From: an uncultured Croceitalea sp.
GTDB lineage: Bacteria; Bacteroidota; Bacteroidia; Flavobacteriales; Flavobacteriaceae
Direction: 5' to 3'
NCBI GenBank assembly: GCA_947494805.1
Contig: CANLWK010000001.1
Location: 248,001-312,000 of the forward strand
Length of the DNA stretch: 64,000 nucleotides
The first letter of the stretch is position 1; the number at the start of each line of letters is the position of its first letter. The position numbers were made by a program, and so were the translations under genes. Below the pieces are notes generated by a model, which ran no database searches, had not been told where the DNA came from, and was given only the letters and a program-made list of their open reading frames with translations. Of the stretch, positions 57,064 to 64,000 are shown piece by piece.

Positions 57064-57561
57064 ATGCAAAAAATATTGTTTTTACTGGTCTTTCCATTGC
57101 TGGTCATAGGATGTAAAAAAGGAGAAAAACAGGTAGCGGATAATACAGATAACATCGCCCTTTTCACATTTCAGGATATGCCAAGAAAACAACCGATCAA
57201 TCAAGAAGCGCAGAACATTTTGAATGAATGGCAAGAGTTCAAAGACTTGGAGAGTAGCTTTGAAGTATTTGATAGGGCGGGCAACAATGAAGATTTGATT
57301 TTGGCAATTGATGATTTGTTGGAAAAAGAAAAAGCACTGGGTCAAAGTGCCTATCCTGAAACTTTTGATAAGCCACAGATAAAAAGTAGACAGCGTATTT
57401 TCAGGACATTTTTATTAAAGACCCAAGCGAGTTTGGCAGACCAAACCGATGTCAATGAACCCATTAAACAAATGTTGGGGGCAAATAACGCTTTGCGAAA
57501 GCAATTCAATGTATTGGTAAATAATAAACTGGATATTGAACTGATTTTAAATGAAAAATAG
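57064..57561 (+). CDS. lipoprotein of unknown function
   Basis: A 165-residue protein with a lipobox (FPLLVIGC, Cys about residue 16) and a helical, Lys/Gln/Asn-rich mature part (EAQNILNEWQEFKDLESSFEVFDRAGNNEDLILAIDDLLEKEKALG). ATG 57064 is chosen; a TTG at 57049 adds five residues. No family is recognised. It overlaps the next gene by 11 bases, so the two are probably an operon. Confidence 0.7.
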   Translation: MQKILFLLVFPLLVIGCKKGEKQVADNTDNIALFTFQDMPRKQPINQEAQNILNEWQEFKDLESSFEVFDRAGNNEDLILAIDDLLEKEKALGQSAYPETFDKPQIKSRQRIFRTFLLKTQASLADQTDVNEPIKQMLGANNALRKQFNVLVNNKLDIELILNEK

Positions 57562-58048
57562 GATAACCACACTTTTAGGTCTATTTGTTTTGATCGTGGC
57601 CATAGGGCAACAAGACGACAACACTGATATCAACAAAACATTGAATGCATGGCACAAGGCCGCTGCTGATGCCGATTTTGAGACCTATTTTGGATTAATG
57701 ACCTACGACGGAGTCTTTTTGGGTACTGACGCTACTGAAAACTGGCAGAACCAAGAATTTCGAGCGTTTTCAAAACCTTATTTTGATAAGGGCAAAGCAT
57801 GGAACTTTACGGCTGTTGAACGTAACATCTACCTTAATGAAGCAGCAGACTTGGCTTGGTTTGACGAGCTGCTCGATACGCAAATGAAATTGTGCCGTGG
57901 TTCGGGAGTATTAAAAAAAGTCGGCAACGATTGGAAAATCGCCCATTATGTACTTTCAATTGCCGTACCCAATGAAAATGTATCTGAGTTGGTGGCCATG
58001 AAAAAAGTGTCCGACAGCATTTTGACCAAAAAACTCAAAGCAAACTAA
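57551..58048 (+). CDS. exported NTF2-like (SnoaL-type) protein
   Basis: A 165-residue protein. A short signal (about 7-19, ending IGQQ) is followed by an NTF2-like alpha+beta cone: NKTLNAWHKAAADADFETYFGLMTYDGVFLGTDATENWQNQEF (a hallmark helical start and loop) and DLAWFDELLDTQMKLCRGSGVLKKVGNDWKIAHYVLSIAVPN. Such domains are enzymes or ligand-binding proteins; no catalytic set is identified. It overlaps the preceding lipoprotein gene by 11 bases and converges on the next gene across 8 bases. Confidence 0.75.
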   Translation: MKNRITTLLGLFVLIVAIGQQDDNTDINKTLNAWHKAAADADFETYFGLMTYDGVFLGTDATENWQNQEFRAFSKPYFDKGKAWNFTAVERNIYLNEAADLAWFDELLDTQMKLCRGSGVLKKVGNDWKIAHYVLSIAVPNENVSELVAMKKVSDSILTKKLKAN

Positions 58049-58056
58049 GAGACGTA

Positions 58057-58518
58057 CTATTTGCTTTCGGTCAAGGAAAATTTTGGCGGTGATTGCCAAA
58101 GCACGTTTACAATCATCCATTTACCATCTACTTTCATTAGACTTAAATAATCAATGCCCCATACTGCTGTGACCTTGGCGCTGGCCGTTTGGTCCGACAC
58201 TTCAAAAACCAGCACCTCTTTGGGTGAAGACGCGTCAGTTCTGTTGCCATCTTTGTTCCAGGTCTTGGCCAGGGATACCAAATCATTGAATGGCATTTCT
58301 AATTGCTGTGAATACTCTTGTTTATCCTCCTTAAAATAAAAACCTGTTTTTCGAACACTTTTATGCACACTTCGATAGGCTAACGTGGTATCTGCTTTGT
58401 AAAAGGTATTGAGGTAATCAAGACAGGCGGCCTTTACGTTATCAACTTCGGTCGCGCTTTGGGCAGAAACCACCGTTAAAGAGAAAAAGGCTACAAAAAC
58501 TAAAGCTATTTTTAACAT
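58057..58518 (-). CDS. exported NTF2-like protein
   Basis: A 153-residue protein with a signal peptide (ending VVSAQ) and a body that opens EVDNVKAACLDYLNTFYKADTTLAYRSVHKSVRKTGFYF and ends SAKVTAVWGIDYLSLMKVDGKWMIVNVLWQ. This is the opening helix and final strand pair of NTF2-like/lumazine-binding-type domains. ATG 58518 is chosen, because the signal starts there; an in-frame start at 58551 adds eleven residues. The function is unknown. It converges on 57551-58048, a protein of similar fold. Confidence 0.7.
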   Translation of the reverse strand: MLKIALVFVAFFSLTVVSAQSATEVDNVKAACLDYLNTFYKADTTLAYRSVHKSVRKTGFYFKEDKQEYSQQLEMPFNDLVSLAKTWNKDGNRTDASSPKEVLVFEVSDQTASAKVTAVWGIDYLSLMKVDGKWMIVNVLWQSPPKFSLTESK

Positions 58519-58610
58519 GGCATGGATTTTAATTCTTTCTAAGGTAATCAATAACCAATTTCTAACTTTTAATTTGCTGTTAAATATTAATTTTCAAATA
58601 GTTGCATAAA

Positions 58611-58633
58611 AAAAGAGGCCCATGGACCTCTTT
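58611..58633 (-). terminator. rho-independent terminator after the TPR gene
   Basis: AAAGAGG and CCTCTTT pair around CCCATGGA, with A-runs on the left that become T-runs on the minus strand. It starts 22 bases beyond the minus-strand stop at 58655. Confidence 0.7.
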
Positions 58634-58654
58634 GTAAAAACTTGAAGGGTTCTG

Positions 58655-59353
58655 TTAGTTCTTAGCTGCTTCTGGTTGGTTTTTTTTTGACTCTAAAGCC
58701 TGTTTGCTCAAACTGGCCAAGTTAAAACTTGGATCAATTTTTAGTGCTTGGTCAATATGACCAATGGCCTCATCGATTTTGGTTTTGTCCACATTGTAGG
58801 TCAACAAACCCTTTAAGTGATGAAATGCTGCCTTCAATGATGCTTCATAGGGTTGTTGGCGTTCAAAAAACGCGTGTTTCATTTCATCTTTGGCATTGGT
58901 CAGGCCATATTCAATATTTGTGCCCGCGCCGGTAGTATCGCCAACCAAAATTTTAAGATCGGCCAACTCATAGGCCAAATATGCATTTGGTTTGCGCGTA
59001 TATAGAATTTCAAATTGCTCAATGGCTCTTTTTGGTTGGTTCAAAGTCTTTAGTGATACTGCCTTTACCTGCACTGCGATATCAGAACTATTGGCGTCGT
59101 TTTCAATACCGATAGTATTCAGGGCTTGAACGTGTTGTCCGTTGTTCATGTAAACATAAGCAAGGGTATCCCTTCTCTCTTGGGAGGGAGCAATTACGTT
59201 TAAATGGGTCAATGCACTGATGACTCCATTGACATCACCCTGTAACCGCATTTGTTTATAATACCCTTCATAATGCGCCAATAATTCACTCTTTGATTGT
59301 GCAAAAAGCGATGAACCAACAACAAGAAGGACTAAAAGAACTAATTTTTTCAT
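58655..59353 (-). CDS. exported TPR-repeat protein
   Basis: A 232-residue protein with a signal peptide (ending SLFAQ). TPR-like helices follow from about residue 24: ELLAHYEGYYKQMRLQGDVNGVISALTHLNVI, LAYVYMNNGQHVQALNTIG, RAIEQFEILYTRKPNAYLAYELADLKILVGD, and near the end IGHIDQALKIDPSFNLAS. TPR proteins act as scaffolds. It has a good -7 element upstream (59377-59384) and a terminator downstream, so it is transcribed alone. Confidence 0.8.
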   Translation of the reverse strand: MKKLVLLVLLVVGSSLFAQSKSELLAHYEGYYKQMRLQGDVNGVISALTHLNVIAPSQERRDTLAYVYMNNGQHVQALNTIGIENDANSSDIAVQVKAVSLKTLNQPKRAIEQFEILYTRKPNAYLAYELADLKILVGDTTGAGTNIEYGLTNAKDEMKHAFFERQQPYEASLKAAFHHLKGLLTYNVDKTKIDEAIGHIDQALKIDPSFNLASLSKQALESKKNQPEAAKN

Positions 59354-59376
59354 TTCGTGTTCGTTTAAAAGTGGCG

Positions 59377-59384
59377 CAAAACTA
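59377..59384 (-). promoter_or_regulatory. probable -7 element for the TPR gene
   Basis: TAGTTTTG on the minus strand matches the Bacteroidota -7 consensus TAnnTTTG at every fixed base. It lies 23 bases before the start codon. No TTTG -33 element was found at the usual spacing. Confidence 0.4.
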
Positions 59385-59430
59385 AAAAAATTAAAGCTAT
59401 TATTCTGTTAAAGTGATAGATAGATTATAT

Positions 59431-59459
59431 TAAAAAAGACGCTATCCAGCGTCTTTTTT
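59431..59459 (-). terminator. rho-independent terminator for 59481-59855
   Basis: AAAAAAGACGCT and AGCGTCTTTTTT pair around ATCC. It begins 21 bases past the minus-strand stop and has A/T runs on both sides. Confidence 0.75.
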
Positions 59460-59480
59460 ATAATGTTTCCACTTTTTGAA

Positions 59481-59855
59481 TTAACAGACAAGTTCTTGCT
59501 TGTTCTTACTTGAAAAGTCCTTGAGCAGTTTTGCATAAAAGGCAATACTGTTTGTATCATATTGGATGCAAGATTTTAAAAACGCACTTAAACTTTGAAA
59601 GAACAGGTTCATTGGTAATATGGGTAAGTTCAAATTGACCGTTGAACAATCATATCCAGATTCATCTAATACCAAGTTCATATTGACCCTATGTCGATGG
59701 TAATCAATTTTCACGTCGGTGGCGTTGTAGTGTTTTTGTATTAGCGCTTCATGAAAGCACTGAACCTTCTTCGTCATCTTGCCCCTTGCACTGCTATGCG
59801 CAATGATTTTTTCAATTTCCATCAAGATTCTCTCTTTTAATCTTGAATTTTCCAT
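59481..59855 (-). CDS. hypothetical cytoplasmic protein
   Basis: A 124-residue protein without signal or membrane segment. It begins with a charged helix (KERILMEIEKIIAHSSARGKMTKKVQCFHEAL), has a middle beta-like stretch (VKIDYHRHRVNMNLVLDESG) and ends in a helical part with two Cys residues. No family is recognised. It has its own -7 element (59878-59885) and terminator (59431-59459), which supports a separate transcript. Confidence 0.6.
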   Translation of the reverse strand: MENSRLKERILMEIEKIIAHSSARGKMTKKVQCFHEALIQKHYNATDVKIDYHRHRVNMNLVLDESGYDCSTVNLNLPILPMNLFFQSLSAFLKSCIQYDTNSIAFYAKLLKDFSSKNKQELVC

Positions 59856-59877
59856 AACTATACAATTTTTAATAGGA

Positions 59878-59885
59878 CAAAGTTA
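59878..59885 (-). promoter_or_regulatory. probable -7 element for 59481-59855
   Basis: TAACTTTG on the minus strand matches TAnnTTTG fully and lies 22 bases before the start codon. The nearest TTG upstream is 28 bases away, longer than the usual spacing. Confidence 0.4.
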
Positions 59886-59975
59886 TGTTTTTAGAGCGTA
59901 AGGCACTTAAAATCAATAATTTAATTAACATAAAACTATCTTAATTGTTGTGAATCACCATTTTTTTGTGGTGAG

Positions 59976-60815
59976 TTAAGATACTATTGTTGTAAGTAAT
60001 TGGTGACTTTTAACATAAAAATTGTCACTTTTGATAGCTTTTTGAGAATTTGGTGTTTCAACCTCTTGATAGTGCGGAACCGCAATACCCCGTTTGATCG
60101 CTTCAAGGGTATAATATGCCTTTTTGGTTGGATAGTATTGGTATACACCGTTAAAAATTGAATTCCAATAATTGTTTTTCAAAATGGTCTTCAAAAGTAA
60201 AATGCAGTCATTCAGATGGATTAGGTTAACCGATTCATGACCATTTTTCAAGTCTTTTTTACCAGAAAGATATGTAACAGGATGCCTGTCCGGGCCTATT
60301 AATCCCCCAAAACGGACAATAGTACAATTGAATGTTTTATGTTGCATCAATTGTTGTTCAACGGCTAAAAGCTGTTTTCCTGATTCCGTTCGTGGCCGTA
60401 GTTCGGTCGATTCAGTAATATCGCCCGATACATTTCCATAGACCGATGTACTGCTTACAAACAGCACATGTCCGACCTTTGATTTCACAATAGCTTCAGT
60501 CAAAAGGGATATTCGTTTGACAAAGCTCTCACCGTTGGGTTTTCTCAAATTGGGCGGAATATTGATGATCAAGGTATCCAAGCTCTTCAAAAAAGAATTG
60601 ATATTACCTGTTATGGCCTCTGCTGAAATCGCAACCTTGTAAGCATCAATACCATCATCCCTCAAGGCCTGAAGTTTGGTTGTAGTTGTGGTTGTTCCTT
60701 TAACTTGGTATCCTTCGGCCATCAATGCTTTTGCCAAAGGTGTGCCCAACCATCCGCATCCTAAAACACCAATACTTTTACTCAAATTGAATGGTTTTGG
60801 TGATGAGAATGGCAT
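59976..60815 (-). CDS. NAD(P)-binding SDR/epimerase-like protein (YeeZ-like)
   Basis: A 279-residue extended-SDR-like protein. The Rossmann motif SIGVLGCGWLGTPLAKAL starts at about residue 14. LIINIPPNLR, VLFVSSTSVYG and VRFGGLIGPDRHP follow. The YxxxK pair is not obvious, so enzymatic activity is uncertain, as in other YeeZ-type members. ATG 60815 lies inside the M28 gene (38-base overlap); a TTG at 60785 would start LSKSIGVLG and fits the family as well. It is transcribed with the M28 peptidase. Confidence 0.75.
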   Translation of the reverse strand: MPFSSPKPFNLSKSIGVLGCGWLGTPLAKALMAEGYQVKGTTTTTTKLQALRDDGIDAYKVAISAEAITGNINSFLKSLDTLIINIPPNLRKPNGESFVKRISLLTEAIVKSKVGHVLFVSSTSVYGNVSGDITESTELRPRTESGKQLLAVEQQLMQHKTFNCTIVRFGGLIGPDRHPVTYLSGKKDLKNGHESVNLIHLNDCILLLKTILKNNYWNSIFNGVYQYYPTKKAYYTLEAIKRGIAVPHYQEVETPNSQKAIKSDNFYVKSHQLLTTIVS

Positions 60816-63063
60816 CGTTCAGAACAAATGGCATGGGAATACTGTTTCCCGGTCGTTCTGGCACCGAAAATTGACTATTGCTCAGTAAATCATTGGACGC
60901 TTCATAAAGTGTCAGCTCCAACTTTTCATTTTTATCGATTTCAAGTTCTATTTCAGTATAATGGTTATCGGTCACATAGTGGGTAATCAACTTACCATAC
61001 CTTCTGTTTTTAAGAAAAGAATCAGAAAGCGCAATGCCATTTACACTAGCTTTTTTAATGACAACATCATTGCTAAAAACCTCTAGACGGTTAATGTTTC
61101 GTTCGGGGGCAATACAAAGTGAAATGGCCCGTACCTCATTTATAGTGGTATCTCTGGTGATGCTCACATCTGGATGGTTTAACTGTTTCTTGGGTGCATC
61201 GGCAACAAAGGTGAAACCGGTACTGTATTTACTACTAATGGTTTTGTTTGATTCGGTTTTGGCTTCAGGCTTTTTCCCCCCGCTTAAGTACTGCGAGTTC
61301 CATTCCACAAGCACATTGTCATAGGTTGCCCATTGTGCACTGTCGTTATCTGCATTATATACATATAGTAGGCTACTGGGTTTGGGCCGTTCTTCAGAAT
61401 AGTCACTGTTTAAGTGTGCACCAATACTAAAAACAATATACAGAAATAGACTTAGCACAGCGAATCGCAGTTTATGTTTAGAAAGGCCAAAAAGCGGTAA
61501 TAACAAAAAGTAAAGCAAAGAGGTGAAAATGGTGGCCGCTACCATCATTTTTAGACCAAGCCCCACAGGAAACATTTTAATCAAGGGCGCACAGATGAAA
61601 ATCGCCGGTAAGCCTAAGAACAACAACAAAAAAGGACTTGGGTTTTTTTGGTTAATGGTCACAAGCAATGCTGCCAATACACCAAAGACCGGTATAATAA
61701 AGAAGCTTGCGCCCCCTAAATAATGGGCAACAAGGCCGCAGATGACCAACCATATAAGCGTTGGTGCAATTAAAAGATTGGGTGTTGTTGTTTTTTTGAA
61801 GCGGTTGTACACAAAAAAGCAGACGGCCAATGCAAACATGGCAAAAGCGAAAATATAGGTATGCCCATTATACGTGAAACCATGTAGCATATCTTGATAC
61901 CAAGGGTACCACCATTTTAAAGCAGTCCAACTCAAATATCCGAAAGTGCCATTCACCAACAAGACGATAAGCATTGGTAGAAATCCTTTCGCTATCGATT
62001 TAGCATCTAAAACACCTTTTTTGAAGCCCAATACGAGCAGCGCTACGAATGCAATAACGGCCAATGCGAACATGGGCCATATCCATTCAAAAGGATACGA
62101 GACCAATTTGAAAAGGGGGATTGAAAAATAAACGTAATCGTTTAAGCTCTTAAGATTGGTAAGATCGGTATTGCCAAAATGCATAAGCAGTGGCATCAAA
62201 TAACTACCTTGATGTGCCAATGAGTTACGGTCAAGACGCTCGTACGTATCGAGGGCGGTATGGTAGTCATAATGATCGTCGATAAAAGCAAAGTTGAAAC
62301 CTTCGATATCGCCATCTTCTCGAAAAACGGTCAAATCGGTATCATTGGGAAGCATTTTGTAAATACTGTAAGCCAATGAATTTGCAACAGGATACTGAGG
62401 AACGGCTTTCGTAAATTCTTCTATAAGTTTACCATTGCCGCGGTTCGTCTCTATCAGCATATAACTGGGACCGCCACTGCCCCGTGCCTCAAAATTGAGC
62501 ACTAGCCCCACATCTTTGGCCCAAGGGTGTTGCTTGACAAATAGATCCGCCCCGTTCAGACCAAGTTCTTCAGCATCTGAAATAAGTATAATGATATCAT
62601 TTTTGGGTTGTTGGTCCTTGGCGAGAAAGGCACGCACGCTTTCAAGAATCGTAGCCACCCCACTGCCGGCATCACTGGCGCCATATGATGAGTGTGGACT
62701 ACTGTCATAATGCGACATAAGCACTAAAGCCTTGCCCGATGAGGTGCCCTTTATTTTGGCAATAATATTTGTGGCCTTGCTCAAATTACCCCAATCCCCC
62801 GCAGTGTAACCTTCTTGGGTTGTTGTTTGAAGGCCCATTTTGTTGAGGGCTCCAATAACATATGACATTGCTCTTTTATGGCCCGCAAAGCCCACGCCAT
62901 GTGGTTCTTTTGAAATGTTTTTCACATGAGAGAGTGCACGGTCGACCGAGAATTCGGTCTGCGCCAGAGCAGCATCGCCAGTATAGTTTGGCATCAAAGA
63001 TTTGTAGCTCCAATACACCGCGAATACAGCTAAAAAAAGGCAAATAGTTCTTGAAAGGTTCAT
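60778..63063 (-). CDS. M28-family membrane metallopeptidase
   Basis: A 761-residue protein of the ERMP1/Fxna-like group. One N-terminal transmembrane segment is followed by an M28 domain: MSHYDSSPHSSYGASDAGSG (His118 and Asp131 as zinc ligands), ISDAEELGLNG (Glu165 base, Glu166 ligand) and NFEARGSGGPS. A later His in DDHYDYHTALD is the last ligand. From about residue 335 there are some eight or nine transmembrane segments and a C-terminal soluble beta-domain. M28 enzymes remove N-terminal residues, here probably with the active site in the periplasm. ATG 63063 is chosen; ATG 63081 is also possible. Confidence 0.85.
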   Translation of the reverse strand: MNLSRTICLFLAVFAVYWSYKSLMPNYTGDAALAQTEFSVDRALSHVKNISKEPHGVGFAGHKRAMSYVIGALNKMGLQTTTQEGYTAGDWGNLSKATNIIAKIKGTSSGKALVLMSHYDSSPHSSYGASDAGSGVATILESVRAFLAKDQQPKNDIIILISDAEELGLNGADLFVKQHPWAKDVGLVLNFEARGSGGPSYMLIETNRGNGKLIEEFTKAVPQYPVANSLAYSIYKMLPNDTDLTVFREDGDIEGFNFAFIDDHYDYHTALDTYERLDRNSLAHQGSYLMPLLMHFGNTDLTNLKSLNDYVYFSIPLFKLVSYPFEWIWPMFALAVIAFVALLVLGFKKGVLDAKSIAKGFLPMLIVLLVNGTFGYLSWTALKWWYPWYQDMLHGFTYNGHTYIFAFAMFALAVCFFVYNRFKKTTTPNLLIAPTLIWLVICGLVAHYLGGASFFIIPVFGVLAALLVTINQKNPSPFLLLFLGLPAIFICAPLIKMFPVGLGLKMMVAATIFTSLLYFLLLPLFGLSKHKLRFAVLSLFLYIVFSIGAHLNSDYSEERPKPSSLLYVYNADNDSAQWATYDNVLVEWNSQYLSGGKKPEAKTESNKTISSKYSTGFTFVADAPKKQLNHPDVSITRDTTINEVRAISLCIAPERNINRLEVFSNDVVIKKASVNGIALSDSFLKNRRYGKLITHYVTDNHYTEIELEIDKNEKLELTLYEASNDLLSNSQFSVPERPGNSIPMPFVLNDAILITKTIQFE

Positions 63064-63184
63064 GTTGTTGATAGTTGGCACATAAATGTATGAAAATATG
63101 AATGTTTCGCATCTTTTGGGGGTAAAAATTAGATAATTCGCTAAAATTCATTAACTTAGGAAGTCAACCTTCAATTCAACAGTT

Positions 63185-63655
63185 ATGGGAATCAAAAGTT
63201 TTCAAGGGGCCAGGGCAAAGGTCGATTCAAAGAAAGAATATGATGCACCGATTTTGGTGTCTGACTATATGACGAGAAAACTGGTTACATTTTCACCAGA
63301 GCAATCTATTTTAGAAGTAATGGAAGCTTTTGCAAAATATAAGATTTCCGGTGGTCCCGTAATGGACAATAATGGGTTCTTGGTAGGCATCATTTCTGAA
63401 GCCGACTGTATGAAACAAATCTCAGAGAGCCGTTACTTCAATCAGCCCATATTGGATAAAAGTGTGGAGCGTTTTATGACCAAAAATGTGGAAACCATTC
63501 CACATGATATGAGCATTTTTGATGCTGCGGGAGTTTTTGACAGGCATAATCGACGTAGGCTACCTGTAATGAAAGATGGTATTTTGGTAGGTCAGATAAG
63601 CAGAAAGGATATTGTCGTTGCCGCATTAAAATTATCAGGACAAAACTGGAAGTAA
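63185..63655 (+). CDS. CBS-pair protein
   Basis: A 156-residue protein with two CBS motifs. CBS1 covers about residues 26-80 (DYMTRKLVTFSPEQSILEVMEAFAKYKISGGPVMDNNGFLVGIISEADCMK). CBS2 covers about 94-145 (RFMTKNVETIPHDMSIFDAAGVFDRHNRRRLPVMKDGILVGQISRKDIV). CBS pairs bind adenosine nucleotides and regulate partner proteins. No partner is attached or adjacent. It diverges from the M28 gene across about 120 bases. Confidence 0.9.
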   Translation: MGIKSFQGARAKVDSKKEYDAPILVSDYMTRKLVTFSPEQSILEVMEAFAKYKISGGPVMDNNGFLVGIISEADCMKQISESRYFNQPILDKSVERFMTKNVETIPHDMSIFDAAGVFDRHNRRRLPVMKDGILVGQISRKDIVVAALKLSGQNWK

Positions 63656-63660
63656 TTTGC

Positions 63661-64000
63661 CTATTCGCGTTTAACGATCATGTAGTAATCATTGTCTAAC
63701 GGAAGATATCCTAAATCATACACAAAGTAATAAGTGCTTCCCTTTTTGGTGGTATACAAATTGGTGATGTATTCAAAATCAAAACCCTTGTCCAATAACC
63801 GGGTCTTTGTGGTTCTGGTCTTTCCTTCTTTTAGCTGAAAACCATCTAGAATTCGATAGTTCTTCCGTAAACGATTGTTGATGTTGCGGACTAGGTTTTT
63901 ACTGTCTTTGTTCAGCTTGTTGTTGTAGGCATTGCGACAGTAATCAGTGCAGAATTTTTTGTCTATGCGCCCTTTAAATTCGGTGGCGCATTCCAAACAT
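63661..64000 (-). CDS. zinc-ribbon protein, cut by the window edge
   Basis: The frame runs to the right edge of the window and lacks its start. The visible 113 residues begin C-L-E-C and continue ATEFKGRIDKKFCTDYCRNAYNN, so C-x2-C and C-x3-C pairs form a zinc-ribbon of the DUF2116 kind. A helical stretch (KDSKNLVRNINNRLRKNYRILDGF) and a beta-rich end (YFVYDLGYLPLDNDYYMIV) follow. Function is unknown. Its stop lies 6 bases from the stop of the CBS gene. Confidence 0.7.
   Translation of the reverse strand, partial: CLECATEFKGRIDKKFCTDYCRNAYNNKLNKDSKNLVRNINNRLRKNYRILDGFQLKEGKTRTTKTRLLDKGFDFEYITNLYTTKKGSTYYFVYDLGYLPLDNDYYMIVKRE

Noticed and set aside
1-64000. CRISPR array or cas genes
   Set aside because: No regularly spaced direct repeats or Cas-like proteins were seen.

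Overview
The window looks like a chromosomal segment of a marine member of the Flavobacteriaceae (Bacteroidota). GC content is low, Shine-Dalgarno sequences are scarce, and many products are families typical of the phylum: DUF5916 outer-membrane barrels, DUF5694 proteins, PD40 propellers, SusD-era style lipoproteins with a Cys near the N-terminus, LytS/LytTR pairs and AraC regulators with membrane sensor halves. I cannot name the species.

Layout. (1) 0-6.5 kb: a tightly packed plus-strand run of five genes (alpha/beta hydrolase, DUF5694 lipoprotein, three unrecognised exported proteins), then a leucine-rich-repeat lipoprotein, a small exported protein, and a C-terminal relic of an M1-type peptidase (6572-6793, minus). 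(2) 7-12.9 kb: an exported intradiol-dioxygenase-like protein, two tandem DUF5916 proteins and an exported RidA-like protein that lies behind a perfect 24-bp palindrome. (3) 12.9-27.4 kb: a minus-strand series with a three-part molybdenum hydroxylase (cytochrome c, 2Fe-2S subunit, molybdopterin subunit) and companion genes, a peptidase-like hydrolase, a divergent LytS/LytTR two-component pair, a second 2Fe-2S/molybdopterin pair on the plus strand and an AraC regulator. (4) 27.5-38.2 kb: exported propellers, a gluzincin-type protease, a second DUF5694 protein, a VOC protein, a membrane LytTR regulator with a beta-lactamase-like serine hydrolase, and two unrecognised exported proteins. A 106-bp decayed copy of an internal part of one gene (36.5 kb) lies at 32.9 kb.

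(5) 38.5-53.9 kb is best read as a genomic island. It is bounded by direct repeats of the 3' end of a tRNA-Arg(CCU) gene (38516-38537 and 53896-53917). It has a tyrosine recombinase beside the intact tRNA at the right end and a MobC/relaxase module at the left end. Its cargo is a fatty-acid desaturase, a cold-shock protein, an SPFH/prohibitin-like protein, a D-amino-acid operon (DUF1611/DgcN-like protein, PLP racemase, M15 D,D-dipeptidase) with a cupin, an AraC-like regulator, a divergent RpoD-like sigma factor and an alpha/beta hydrolase. Left of the left repeat lies a frameshifted C-terminal relic of a second recombinase of the same type, with a third degenerate repeat, so islands seem to have accumulated in tandem at this tRNA.

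(6) Immediately beyond the tRNA, a GIY-YIG nuclease gene sits between the intact tRNA-Arg and a broken 5' copy of the same tRNA. (7) 54.4-64 kb is ordinary chromosome: DUF3052, MoaE, MoaC, SDR-type threonine dehydrogenase, small exported proteins, a TPR protein, a Rossmann-fold protein, an M28 peptidase, a CBS protein and a truncated zinc-ribbon protein. MoaE and MoaC make molybdopterin, the cofactor that the two hydroxylases of region 3 would need.
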